A program made the translations under genes and the position numbers. Shown here piece after piece: positions 1 through 13,800 of a DNA stretch of 31,515 nucleotides. The stretch comes from Bifiguratus adelaidae (taxonomy: Eukaryota > Mucoromycota > Endogonomycetes > Endogonales): assembly GCA_002261195.1 (NCBI GenBank), contig MVBO01000162.1:1-31515 (forward strand), given 5' to 3'. Below the pieces are notes generated by a model. The model was not told the origin of the DNA. It made no database searches and saw nothing but the letters and a program-made list of their open reading frames with translations. Every line of letters starts with the position of its first letter. The first letter of the stretch is position 1.

Positions 1-865
1 ATCCGTCCGTGGCAGTGACGATATCTTTTCATCTTCTACTCCAAGGACCCGCGAATCATTGTTGTCATCATCTCTCAACCGTGGCACAGCGGAAACAAAC
101 CATGAAGATGATGCTAGCCCACCTCTATCACCCCTCTCGGACGGCGACTTGCCCAATCTGGAACGACAGCGGACTTTGACCTTACCAAATCAGCCCACAC
201 TAGTTCAATTCCTCCATGATTCTTCCTCATCCTTTTCACCATCAGCGTTCCCCAACTATTCGCCTGGTGCGGCGAGTGGTGAAGCACCAGAAGCGAGGGA
301 ATACTTCACTGCTGCGGCACCGCCGAGAGCGAGTAGCCCAAGATCTCAGCAAGGCAACTTGCGTAATCCCTCATCTCCAAGATCACGCAGTATCATGCAC
401 CAACGTACAACATCACAGGGTGGAATTGTCGACAAACTTCGAACTACCATATCGAATATTGGCAGACCGAGTGCTTTGCGAAGTCCCTCAGCTGGAGGCA
501 ACGCAAATGTCCGTTTTGGACCTGTCTCGATATCAACAGGCGATGGTGGCTCAGCTTTCGATACAGCTGCGTCCGAACAGACACCATCAACTTCGGTTAA
601 TCCTCTGTCCGCCGGCGAGACGGAGCGGGAAGAAAGGCGTTTCGAAGACGATACCAACACAGGAACTCCGATCGACATTCAAACTTCCGGGCCGTCCGAC
701 GACTGTGACAGATCTCAGGACACGCAAGAGACGGAGGCTGCTTCCTCATCAGCCTCACCTGCGGCACATGTTCATGACGAAGTGAGACTGTTGAGGAAGA
801 ACTTCGCTGCGATGAGTTCTGTGGACGACGCTGAAGACGCATCTCGGGCGGCTCAAACGACCTAA
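1..865 (+). CDS. C-terminal part of an unknown Ser/Pro-rich protein (5' end outside window)
   Basis: The frame is open from base 2 with no stop until TAA at 863-865, so this is the last exon, or part of it, of a gene that starts upstream of the window. About 287 residues are visible. They are low-complexity and rich in Ser, Pro, Ala and Thr, with basic Ser patches (for example SSPRSRS) and an acidic stretch near the end. I see no folded domain, membrane segment or catalytic motif and do not recognise the family. Such tails are often phosphorylated and disordered, which is inference. The ATG-like starts inside the frame are not gene starts. It converges on the CCCH gene, with 180 bp between the two stop codons. 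Confidence 0.6.
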   Translation, partial: SVRGSDDIFSSSTPRTRESLLSSSLNRGTAETNHEDDASPPLSPLSDGDLPNLERQRTLTLPNQPTLVQFLHDSSSSFSPSAFPNYSPGAASGEAPEAREYFTAAAPPRASSPRSQQGNLRNPSSPRSRSIMHQRTTSQGGIVDKLRTTISNIGRPSALRSPSAGGNANVRFGPVSISTGDGGSAFDTAASEQTPSTSVNPLSAGETEREERRFEDDTNTGTPIDIQTSGPSDDCDRSQDTQETEAASSSASPAAHVHDEVRLLRKNFAAMSSVDDAEDASRAAQTT

Positions 866-1045
866 CTGTATACAAGAAATTCATTACTGTTACGATATTT
901 GACAGCTTCATCATTCTAATCCATTCAGACTGCATTCATGTATCAAAACATTTGTAATCTCATTGCCTGTGTCGACGTGATTGGCGGCTTGGTACCCATC
1001 TAATGCTCGAATAAATCTAAACATCTTACGAGATCCTAATATCCG

Positions 1046-2612
1046 TCATAACCAGTTGTTCAACTTAGCACGGCCAAATCCTTCCTTGCGCTTACTTTTG
1101 TGGCATCGATTTGGTGGGAAGAGTGGGGGATCGTCTGCAAGACCTGACATGAGCGGTGTCGATGGTGAGAAAGGCGAGGCTAGGGGTGTCCCGATTGGTC
1201 CGATTGGCTTCCTCTCTGTAGATGAAGGAAGATGTTGACATGGCTTGTCTCCAAAGATGTCATGGCTAAAGAAGGACAACGATTGACCAAAGGGGTTGTA
1301 CAGCCTCATTGGGGGAGAGCTGGCGGTGGGAGTAGAGCCTTCACAATCTGGCATCGATGCTGTTGTGGAACTTGATGATCGTTTGCTGCTTGGGCTACTC
1401 TCTAGGGATTGGACGTGTTCGTACCGGTCAAACCCACGGATCGAGAACGGCAGCTCGTCATCCGTGACATCTGCGGACGAGTCTGTGTCTCGACTGGAAT
1501 CATTGAAAGCCCAGTCATATCTTGGGTAATGTTGGAAGTCTGGCAAATAGTTTGAAGGAGAGCTGCGTTGAGAGGGAGGTGAAGACGACAGGGAACTGTC
1601 TGTTTGGTATCGACGCGGCCAGCGGTCAGGTTCCTGACGATGATTGATCTTGTGAAGAGTGAGAAGGGGACGTGGACGCTTTCGCCGTTCCAAGTCGACT
1701 GTGAGCTCTAGTAAGTCTTGCTCTTCCTGCCTTGATAATTTAGAGATATCAATGAATGTTTCGTCCGCAGTAAAATGGTGCTGCGGCACGTTTGTCGCAC
1801 CCATATCAAGATTATCCAGCAGAGCGCCAAGTTCTGCAACACGGACCAACTCTTCTTGTTGTTGTTGCTGTTGTTCGTGTTGTCTCGCCAGATACGTGGC
1901 CCAGACATTGTCCCTGTATGGTTGACTCTCACCAGGATGGAGATTGAGACACTTCTCTCCAATCTTGCAATTGCCTTCTCTGAAATACGCACAGACACGG
2001 GTAGGATCCAGCTTATGCGAGAATCTGCAAGCATCTCCGTCCCTGCATTTGCCTTCTAGGTAAAACTGGCAGATGACTTCTTTGCGTGCCGCAGCAACAC
2101 CTAAATGGCACAAGTGGCAACTTAGGATCGACGACAATAGAGCGATGCAGATGCCAATGCAATAATACGTACGCGCAGAATTGCTACTCATCGGCTTGGA
2201 GGGATTGGAAGTTGACGGCCTTCTGCGGTTACCGCGACCAGACTTGGCAAGGGCAGTAGCTGTGGGCGAGAAACCAGGAGCAGACGGACCATTGTGCTTC
2301 ATACTAGACTTGGACGGCGACCAAGATCTGGATGAGGCAGCTGCGGAATGATCACTACTGGGAACGGTTCTGGAGAAAGGATCAGACGTGGAAAGAGGAG
2401 TGCATTTGAGGTTGTGTGGATGGCTATGATTAAATAGGACATTTAGCATGCTGACGTGGTTGGTCACAATACCATGCCGCAGCATACCTTCTGGCTGTAG
2501 GCATGGGAACGCTCTTGGATCGAGTTACTTCAAGTGATGGGTCAACACCAGGTTGTTGGTCAAAGAATGAAGGGGAGATGGTGGGATGGTTGAGGTATGA
2601 TAGTTCTTCCAT
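1046..2612 (-). CDS. Tandem CCCH zinc-finger protein, probable RNA-binding regulator
   Basis: Model: exons 2612-2488, 2423-2173 and 2100-1046 (476 aa). The introns are 64 nt (GTATGC...ATAG) and 72 nt (GTACGT...TTTAG). Two CCCH fingers of spacing C-x7-C-x5-C-x3-H lie at about residues 136-154 and 162-180 (C136, C144, C150, H154; C162, C170, C176, H180). A short poly-Gln run and a charged helical stretch follow, then a long Ser/Pro-rich tail. Known for the family: paired CCCH fingers bind RNA or act in ubiquitin ligases, but no RING is present. It resembles yeast Lee1-type proteins only in general layout. The first ATG is taken at 2612; an in-frame ATG at 2654 is possible. The 72-nt intron is in frame and stop-free, so a form 24 residues longer could be made. 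Confidence 0.8.
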
Positions 2613-3546
2613 CGACGCAATATATAGGCAACCTGAGACGTATACCAACCGCAAATGAACGTCCGATGATCGGTCGTGGGGTGCTCTCTCTGCTTTCGAA
2701 AAGTTTTCAGCGAGTTCCTATCTCTTGGAAAAAATATATGTCATATTCAACAAGAACGCAAGGTTAAAATCGTCCCGGGTTAAAAGAACATGACGTTGAT
2801 ATAGGAACGGTTAGAGCGAAAGGAAGGGGGGACGATGATGATCGGAGGGCGGTGTGCCTTTTTAGTGCCTCGTTACTGCTATTTTTTTGGCTGGACCTGG
2901 GTAGTACCAACATGGTCACACTGTACCATCTCAAAGCCCCAATGCAAACACAAAAACCTTGTTTCCAAAACAACCCACATTCCCATGGAAAAATCAAGGC
3001 CTTGTGAGCTGAGGCACAAGTGCTCAGGACCGAGTACAAGCCCCGCTGCCCTACTTTAGGCATAAAACTTGAATCTGGTGGTCCTTGTTCGAGGGGCTAC
3101 TTTTTTTGGAGCTTTGAGGTGCATGTCGTGCGGTTAAGATATAAATTGGTTGGCGCATATCACTTGGTCAGGTCACTCACATGCCGATTGCCTAATATGG
3201 ATATTTTCCGCGACACACGTTTCCCAAATATGTCAAATTAGTGGCGCGCACCGAAGGATGTCAATTGACCAGACTGTCCCTTAGGCCCAATTAGGTGTCG
3301 GGCATCCTGATGGACATAGCACTTTTAACGGCACGACCGGTGTTCTTCACGTGGTCGTCAACAAGAAATCCTTCTTAGATCTGGTGTCACGCCAAGCTTG
3401 GTTGGGGATCGGCAACCATCAGTTTGGATCCAGTGTGTGGGTCCATGCACACATGGTCAAGGTGTGCGACCCCGTAAATTTTGGACATTGCACGTCTATG
3501 TTACAGTGTGTTTGCGACTTCCAGTGCTCTAACGACATAAAAACAT
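2613..3546. other. Gene-free interval upstream of the CCCH gene
   Basis: This interval holds 934 bp between the CCCH start and the Nup2 stop, both on the minus strand, so it must carry the CCCH promoter and the Nup2 3' end. A TATATA sequence sits at about 2621-2626, immediately upstream of the chosen ATG, and a CACGTG E-box core lies at 3347-3352. Open frames here are short, have no recognisable motifs and overlap on both strands. I see no tRNA, repeat or convincing gene. Confidence 0.5.
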
Positions 3547-6500
3547 TTACTCCTGAGGTACGTGCTGTTCGATAATTTTTGCAGAATCCGCAGCCTCTTC
3601 GGGTGTTTTGAGCCGGAACATGAAATGATGCATTTGTTTGTCCTCTGCAGAAGTCAACAACATTGTCAGCCGGTTCTTGTCCACGCGGACTGTAATCCCG
3701 GGGAAAATCTGCGAGTTCTGGACACGAATTGTACGTTAAATGACCAAACTCTGGCCACACAGTTGTCCACACTACTTACGATGATAACACGATTTCCATT
3801 TTCGCTTCTGGCAAGTATCCGCTTCTTCCTCGTCTCTCGATTCTGATTCAGTTTCACAAAGGCAATACCTTGTTCACTCCATTTGCTGTCAGCCAATTTG
3901 AATATTTTGCACCGTACAGTGAGCAGGCTGTCCTCATTCTCTTCGCCTTGGCCAGACTGCCGTTGCTCTGTATTGTTTCCGGCACCAGATACCTCCTCTT
4001 CTTCCTCACCGTCTTCAGCTTCTTGAGTAGCTGGTGTACCTACTGAGGGGATTGCTGAGGGCACGAAAGGTGATGCTGCAGGATTGAACGAGAATTCATC
4101 AGGTCTAGAGGCCGCCGGAGCTGCTGCTTCAGTTGATTTAGTAGTTGTTGTCTGCTCAAAAGCATTGCTGAAAACGCTGGAGGTATTCGGCTTAAAACCA
4201 GGTAAATTGCCGAACGAAAATCCACCAATGGCCTTTGGCTGAGACGATTCAATATCGCCATTAGCAGGCTTCATGCTAGCAGGCGTGACATTGAAAGCAA
4301 ATGTCGGTTTTGTTTCATTGTTCGCTGAAAAACTCGATCGCTTGATCAACTTATCTCTTTTCTGAGCGAGCTGCTTCGCATTCGGGTGCTCGTTAAAGAT
4401 CTCCTTTTGAAATCGGTGGTAGGATGCAATAAGGGGGCTGAGGTCAGCGAAAGGACTCTGCTGTAGGCGTGACGCTATGGCGCGTTTGAGGGAAAGATTT
4501 AGCCCTCGCAATTTCTTCAGAAATTCTTCAACATCCTTCGAAGCTTGATCAGTCACTTCCGCGTTGTCGTTTGTCATGTCGGCCATGCCTTGGTCGTCAG
4601 TGGCAGACGGTGCCGTGGGAGCAGAAAATGGTGATGTGAAGCTGGAATTTGGCTTTGCGGCCGGAGCAGCAGGGCTGAAGGTCTTGGGAAATGCTGGAAA
4701 TGCTGGGGATGCAGACGTCTGCGAAATGGATTTCGCGTCATCTTTTTTTGGTGCGAAAGCATTAAAAGCGCTTGAATTTGCTGGGAAGGAGGATGAATTG
4801 GAAGCTTTTCCTGTGGACGAAGCAGGAGGGTTGAATGTAAATCCGCTGAAGACATTCTTCTTTTCCGTCTTGGCTTCCGCATTATTTGATAGCTCTGTGG
4901 AAGGCGAAATGGAGGTCGAGGATGTCGCTAAGCCATTGGAGGAAGTGCTCAGTCCTCCAATGGCAGAATTACCAAGAGTTTGGGGCGATTTTGCTACCGG
5001 GGAAGCAGCGGGAACTGGCGAGAAGGTAAAAGGAGACTTGGATGCTTCCGGTTTCGAAGCCGTTGTTGAGGTTTCTGGAGCCGGCAATGCTGGGAAAGTG
5101 AACGGGGATTTGGAAGCCTCCGGAGCAGACAACGAAGGGGATTGGGGTTCGACCGGTTTAGAAGCAAAGAATCCACTGGCTGAGCTTGGAGTTGAAGTGC
5201 CAACCGAAAATGATGGTGCGCTTGACTTGGACTCATCTTGCTTTTGGCTAGGAAGTGACCCTAAGCTAAATCCTCCAGATGAAGCTCCACTCATAGGAGC
5301 AACCGAGTCTGCTCCAATGTCAGATTCCGCGGGCTTTGAGGCGTTGTTGAACGAAAATCCGCTAAAAGGCTTTTGTGAGCTGGCGGATGTATCCGTCGAC
5401 GTCTGGGCCGTGCCTGTACTTTGTGCCGTCGGCGTAAATGAAAATCCTGTTGGCTGAGTAGAAGCACTCGATGTGACAGGAGCGGTGCCCGACGACGGTG
5501 CAGGAGATGCTGAAAGGGAACCGAAAGTGAATGCTGGCCTTGCCCCTTCGTCCTTCGCGGCGTCTTGCTTTTGCTTGTCTTGAGATTGGGTTGTGGTTGG
5601 AGCAGTAGACGAGAAGGAAAATGGACTCGAAGTCGAATTAGGGGCAGGACTCGAAGTAGTCTCCGGCTTGCTGGTTCCAAAACCTGAAAAGCCTCCAAAG
5701 GAGGTTGCAGCAGGTGCAGATGAAGTGAAAGAGAATCCACCCGTGCTTGCTGGCTTATCGGCTTGACTCGTTCCGCCGTTGCTGCTAGGAGGGGTCGACG
5801 TTCCAAATCCTCCAAATGTAGGCTTTGCTTGGTTTGCACCAGAATCACCAGAATTAGACGCCGCATTAGCACCAAAACTTACAGCACTTCCAAACGAAGG
5901 TACAGTTGAAGTGCCTTGCCCCGCCGTTGTACTCTTACCGAAAGAGAAACCAGGTACAGTATTTGCTCCAAATCCTCCAAACCCACCGAATGAGGGCTGA
6001 GATTGTCCAGAAGAGCTCTGGCCGAAGCTACTCTGAGTCATTGCTGCTCCTGGCTGATCATCGTCCATCATGGAGTCTCCACTCTGATTCATTGAAGGTG
6101 TAGCTGAGCCGAAAGCTCCTGAAGGGGCGGCAGAAGGTGCACCAGCGTTAAACGTAAATGGAGATGCACTGGCCGCCTGGGTTGTTGGAGCGGCACCGAA
6201 GCCAAATCCTGTTGACGCGCCGGTAGATGATTGACTTCCGAATCCTCCAAATCCACCAAAGGAAGACGTACTGGCGGCTTGTCCAAAAGGCGTTGCTGAC
6301 GAAGTTCCAGAAGGGGTTCCTAATCCTGCGGGAGCCGGCGAGCCAAAACCTCCAAAGATACCAGAAGCGATGGGTGTCCCTGGGGTTCCTGGCGCCATCC
6401 CTGGATTGAAAACGAACCCTGGTCCTGCATTCGCGTTGGGATCTTGCTATAAAGCGTCCAATGACATGCATTTAGTATTCGACGCATAAAGAACATTTCA

Positions 6501-6735
6501 TATGTTGAGCGAAGTCTTACCGGGCGATTGCCTAGACGACCTTTTGGCTTCTTAATCCTGGCAAAAAGGGTATGTCAACTCTTTTTGTCAACGTGTAGAA
6601 TGCATAGTCAACTTACTGGCGCCGTTGTAGTTCTGCAGGTGTAGCTGGTTTCCACCCAAATCCTCCCTGCTATGACACACCTGAGTAAAGTAGAGCAAAC
6701 AAGTATCACACGGGATAACCTACGTCAGGTTCCAT
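3547..6735 (-). CDS. NUP2: FG-repeat nucleoporin Nup2/Nup50 family with C-terminal Ran-binding domain
   Basis: Model: exons 6735-6724, 6669-6617, 6557-6521, 6446-3780 and 3717-3547 (979 aa). Nup2/Nup50 is a mobile nuclear-basket nucleoporin that helps release import cargo from importin-alpha and binds Ran-GTP. The N-terminus (residues about 16-31, ELQRRQIKKPKGRLGN) matches the basic importin-alpha-binding motif of Nup50/Nup2. It is recovered only after joining three tiny exons. Residues about 50-650 carry many FG, GFG and FxF repeats in a Ser/Ala/Pro/Thr background. A helical Nup50-type segment (about 4384-4545) follows. A RanBP1-like domain covers residues about 872-975, including FPGITVRVDKN and FMFRLKTPEEA, and spans the last intron (62 nt). 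Exon 1 is only 12 nt. The exon 2 acceptor is a TAGCAG tandem, so Gln5 may be optional. It lies downstream of ABCE1 on the same strand, 240 bp away. Confidence 0.9.
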
Positions 6736-6975
6736 TGCTAAACCAACTCTCTCCTACACAACAATCTGCGCTTGACGTGTATCCAAGCAGCCCAATGCCC
6801 TCAAAGCGCGTCAATGGACTTTTTGGAGAGGCAAAATTGTGACGTCAGCTTTTTGATCAGGGGGACGGAATTTTTATTGTGTAGACTTTTGAGCATGAAA
6901 GGTTGAAGGCAGAAGGTTGGTGTGCACATACGTCTACATGGGCTTACACTCTAGATATATATACAGCACTGTATT
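6736..6975 (-). promoter_or_regulatory. Nup2 upstream region with a CRE-type palindrome
   Basis: These 240 bp separate the ABCE1 stop and the Nup2 ATG. They contain the perfect palindrome TGACGTCA at 6840-6847, 104 bp upstream of the ATG. This is the binding consensus of ATF/CREB bZIP factors (established knowledge). Its 16-bp context AAATTGTGACGTCAGC recurs exactly upstream of the ZNF277-like gene. The part next to 6976 should hold the ABCE1 3' UTR. Confidence 0.5.
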
Positions 6976-9472
<2,497 letters not shown>

Positions 9473-9989
9473 ATGAAGTTGGTTCGGTAAGTGTTGCAGG
9501 GTGCTTGCTAGAGTGCTATAGCATGAGATGGCGGTCGCCATGAGGCAAGGTGGGACTTTCAAGTTCTGACACGTCGCGCCGTGTAGATTTCTCATGAAGC
9601 TCAATAATGAGACGGTGACGGTAGAGTTGAAGAATGGCACAATCGTACACGGCACCATAACAGGTGGGTACAGCTATTATTCTTGTCGCCGTGGAACGCG
9701 TACTTATCAACCCTTAGGTGTCGACATGTCCATGAACACCCATCTCAAGACTGTGAAAATGACGGTCAAGAACAAGGATCCCGTAAACCTCGATACTCTA
9801 AGCATACGCGGAAACAACATTCGATACTACATCCTACCCGACAGTTTGCCACTTGATACATTGCTAGTAGACGACGCGCCAAAGTCAAAGGCCAAGAAGA
9901 AGGACGGTCCGGCGGCCGGTCGAGGACGAGGTCGTGGTATGCGCGGCGGTCGAGGTGGTCGTGGACGGGGACGAGGTCGGGGCTTGTAA
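9473..9989 (+). CDS. SMD1: Small nuclear ribonucleoprotein SmD1
   Basis: Model: exons 9473-9486, 9587-9663 and 9718-9989 (120 aa; human SmD1 is 119). SmD1 is one of the seven Sm proteins that form the ring on U1, U2, U4 and U5 snRNAs. After splicing, the N-terminus MKLVRFLMKL and the Sm1 core ([11 protein letters not shown], then [11 protein letters not shown]) are exact family matches. Sm2 has [23 protein letters not shown]. The tail is an RG/GRG array, usually a target of symmetric arginine dimethylation. Exon 1 codes for only 4.7 residues. The second intron is 54 nt, in frame and without a stop, so an unspliced reading looks like one longer ORF; conservation shows that it is an intron. The gene converges on SEC24. 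Confidence 0.97.
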
Positions 9990-10156
9990 CTGAGTATTGC
10001 AAGATGATGAGGTGTTTTGATATCCGTGCACTCATTGAAACGCCTTACGCGAAAGACTCGCATGTACATGTATATTTGGTGCACAAAAAGGACATTGAGT
10101 ATAGGCATTGGAACGCTTTATGACGCACTTTTGTATGATTACAAATCTCCATTGAC

Positions 10157-13100
10157 TCAAAATGATCCTGAAGAAACCTAGAGCCAAAGTCAGAACTGCC
10201 CATGACGTGGACTGCGTTACAGTTCTCAACTTACCTTGTCTTTGATATATCCAAGCCATTGATGATAGCTTGTCACTGTGTCTGCTCGGTCCTCAATTAA
10301 TCGCGACAAGAACCACATACGCAGGGCTGGGTCGCCTTCTTCCTTAACCACATGTAGGATTGGATAATAATTGCATCTTCGCATGTCACGGCTTTTCTTC
10401 ACGATCCCTCGAACACGTTGCGAAAAGGGATTGTCGAGCTCAGGTAGTATGGTTCTACCCGTGCGCACTTGTTCGACAGTGGGGACACCAAGGAGATCAA
10501 TGCATAACTGCGGAACCACCCCTCTTCCTAACCAGAGCAGCATATCTTGACCATCATCCAAAAGGTAGCATCCGTGTGGTTCCAATTTCTCGCTCGTCAG
10601 ATTGAGCCGCGGTGGCAATTGTATGCCCTCTTCTGATATGCTCCCCTCCAGCGATATGCTATGTAGAGCATAGAATCTAGGGCAAAGATAGTCCAAGAGC
10701 AATTGAGTTGGCATTGTCTTGACAAGGTTGATTGCTTGTGATCGGACGTCCGTGGGGATTTGAGTGCTTTGCTTCACCGCGGTGTTTTTCATCATTCCAA
10801 GGCATAGGTAGGGTAACAGCTGCAGATTCTCACTGCTTTGCAATTGCGGAGTCGGACCAGCTGCTGACCCAAGGATCGCAGTTTTGTAAACACCAAGAAT
10901 GTCCACCAACTTGTTAACTACAGCATCGCGAGCATCTTCCAATTTAGACGACAGAGCTCGCTCACAGGCTTTGTTGGCCAGAAAGGTGGCAATCGCAAAT
11001 TGATCCGCTGAAGCATAGACTTCAGATATGCTTTTGGTCGTTGGTACTGCCGATGTGATGACTCTCATGCGTCGTTCACCATAGCAAGTTGTGTGCAAAA
11101 CAGCGGTCTGGAAGAAGACGACGGGTTTCTCCAAATCGTATTCGAGACCCAACTCTATGCAATAATTCTGGTCGCGCGGAACGGTTGGTAGAGCTAGCAG
11201 GTCGCTTGAGCGAACGAACATATTGCCGTAAAAGTCGGTCATCCTTATGCCTTTGGATACACGGCAACGAAGAATGGCTTCCAGTCCAATCTCTTCAGCC
11301 ATGAAGCTGGAGAATTCATGCGAGAACTTCTCGGCATCTTCAGGTCTGTTGGCGTTAAAAGATCTGTAGTAATAGGTTTGGCCTCCTGTGAAGCGCGGAA
11401 TATTGGCTGCAGGAAACGTCGTTTAGTCAAATGTCTCCACGGTATATGTCGGCGTTTACCTAGACTAGCAACATCATTATAACCTGTGTCACATACGAAC
11501 ATGTCGACAGTAGTCTGGATCCTCGAGAATTCAATGGCGAAGGATTTGTACCAAGGATCTGCTGTGTTCAAAAGCGGAGTTTCCTATATCCTTGTCAATG
11601 CTGGGTCTGGAACCAACCTCCTTGAACGTTTACCTTAGGAGTTCCGAGCACTTTGACATCCTCGCGCGGCCTTAACGCTCCAATTCCTAGCGACGGAAGA
11701 CTTCCTTGGAGACAGACTATTTTACCTCCGGTTGGTGACTATTCATGTACGCGTTAGGCACGAAATATTTTGTATCTCAGCCTCAATAGGAACTCACAAT
11801 TAGTTTGAATGCAGCTTGCAACGCTGGACCCATTGCATTGCCAACGGTCTTGCTGTCTTGAAAAAGTATCGGCAGTTTTCGAAGCAATTCTTCAATACCA
11901 GAACGAGCCTCAGTAAGATTGACAAGCAGATCGGTCGGTTGCGGAAGGAAAACATCGTCCACGTCAGAAACTACCAGCATCTCGGGTTCGTCTGTGCCGC
12001 TGACAACATTGTAGAAATGTAGACTGGTATCCACGGTGATGATGCCAACCTTGGTCATGCCATCTGCGTTGGGTAGACGGTCAAGGTTCTCGGACATTGT
12101 CTTTGCAGCCACGTGCAATAGACCGCTTTGTAGCGCAGGATAGGAGACGTCAATGATGAAAATGTACACGGGAGGTTGTGGCGGTCTGGCCTAAATGCAG
12201 GAGAAGAGTAGGTATGGCGCAGTGTTAGCAATGACTACTTACCATATATTCCGATGGACAGATGAAATCCACAATAGCATGGTTCAATTCGGGCCTCGAC
12301 CACCTGTCAAGAGCCTTTTGTGTCTGACGATCGTAGTCGAAGAAATGTGGCACTATGCAAATATGAGCGAAAGGAATCCTGACAGAAATCCACCTACCAT
12401 CGTTCAACAGTGCACAGATATTGCATTTCCACCTCTGTCCACCCTCCACAAAGGTTACGAAAGGGTTAATGTATGTTCGACACCGTCGGCATCGAGTAAT
12501 CGTTCCATCGGAAATGACGGGTACAGGTGGCTTCAACAAGAGTCAATAATCACTCAGCATGCAGCAAAATTGCCTACCTCTCCTTCTTGTATGCTTTTGT
12601 AAGGGGTCAATACAAGCGCTAGGGGTATTCTTGACTTCTTGATAAGCGATTCACTTGCCGGAAATACGTTGACAGTACATCTTTGGTATGAAGGATCGAT
12701 AATGGCCGTTGGTGCAGACGTAATCGCAGTCTATGATCTATGCGTAAATCATCCTTGCTCACATCCAGCTTAGTACTCACATTCGGAGGTAATCTTATAG
12801 AGGGAGGAGGTGAATCAAGAGATTGCACTGCAGGATGTTGTCCCAAGAGTGAAACGGGCGTCGGTGTCTGCTTTTGTGTCAGTATTCACACGCATGTAGG
12901 TAACGGACATCACCTACCGCTGGTAGTGCCATATTTGAGAATTGGCTCGTTAGGGCAGGTACGGAGGGTGCTTGAGCTCCTTGATACGGATACCCCTGTT
13001 GCGTTGATTGCATGTAACCTGGGCCGTTCGCTATATCCTGGGGTGACATGGCAGTGGGTTGCAATAGCTGGCCAGCAAGAGGCTGCGTTGCCGGTGAAGC

Positions 13101-13682
13101 CTGTTCATATGGTTGATGACTCATGCCCTGGTACGACTGTGAGCCACCATATCCGGATGTATCATACGCATGAGTGATCGCCTCCGGATACATGCGCTTC
13201 CGCCTACTAGCGTCTTGTGCGTGCTTTGTTTCCATAGACGTGGGACTCTTTGGCTCTGGCGGTAACGCGTTCTGCATCGCTGCTGGTTGTGTTGTCATGG
13301 GCTGAGAACGTATTGGAGATGCTGGAACCCCATTCTGTAAGGGTACAGGTCCGTTTTGAGGAGGACTTTGCATTGCTTGGCGCGGGCCGTTCACTGGTGC
13401 TGCAACGGGCCGAGGTCCAACATTTCCACTTGTTGGAGCATTAGGTCGTCGAGCAGGACCAGAAGGTCGTGGTTGAGCTCCCACATTCGGTCTGATTATC
13501 GGCGGTCGCCCACCAGGAGGATATGAACCACCAGGAACTGGACCACGTTGAGGTGACTGAACACCGACTGGAGGACGCGATTGCGGACCCAGTGCTCCAC
13601 CGTGCATTACGGGACGCCCTTGATGATTATCTGGATAGCCTTGCGGCAGAACAGGTGGCCGAGGCGGCTGTCCGCTAGACAT
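10157..13682 (-). CDS. SEC24: COPII coat subunit Sec24
   Basis: Model: exons 13682-12918, 12867-12781, 12730-12578, 12530-12398, 12352-12243, 12190-11798, 11738-11634, 11583-11460, 11406-10235 and 10177-10157 (1020 aa). Sec24 pairs with Sec23 and selects cargo for ER-to-Golgi COPII vesicles. Residues about 1-255 are Pro/Gln/Gly-rich and disordered. [11 protein letters not shown] precedes the fold. The zinc finger has CRRC and CNIC pairs (about residues 349-374). The trunk starts at [17 protein letters not shown] and VYIFIIDVS. The region around SLPSLGIG, the helical domain and the C-terminal gelsolin-like domain ([18 protein letters not shown]) follow. The nine introns are 45-59 nt. The last exon is tiny, and its acceptor (10178) is the least certain splice choice. 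SEC24 shares a 118-bp divergent promoter with the SET-domain gene. Confidence 0.95.
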
Positions 13683-13800
13683 GATTATGAACTGCAAGCC
13701 AAGATGTATGTGATGGGTGAGTGGCAGAAAACAGTCCTCAAATCACGTGATTTTGATAGTTTCCTTTTATGGAGCTGAAGGATGGTAGTGGTGTGACTCT
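13683..13800. promoter_or_regulatory. Short bidirectional promoter with a 14-bp E-box palindrome
   Basis: Only 118 bp separate the SEC24 and SET-gene ATGs. AAATCACGTGATTT at 13740-13753 is a perfect palindrome lying near the middle of the gap. Its core TCACGTGA is the consensus of Cbf1/USF-type bHLH proteins (established knowledge). Symmetry and central position suggest that it serves both genes, which is inference. Confidence 0.5.

Noticed and set aside
2764-3575. Several 70-120 codon frames upstream of the CCCH gene
   Set aside because: They overlap one another on both strands, lack motifs and show no coherent splicing into a larger protein.
4564-5457. 297-aa plus-strand open frame opposite the Nup2 gene
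   Set aside because: It mirrors the Ser/Ala/Pro/Phe-rich FG repeats of Nup2 on the other strand, which favours stop-free antisense frames. It has no domain and no splice-supported extension.
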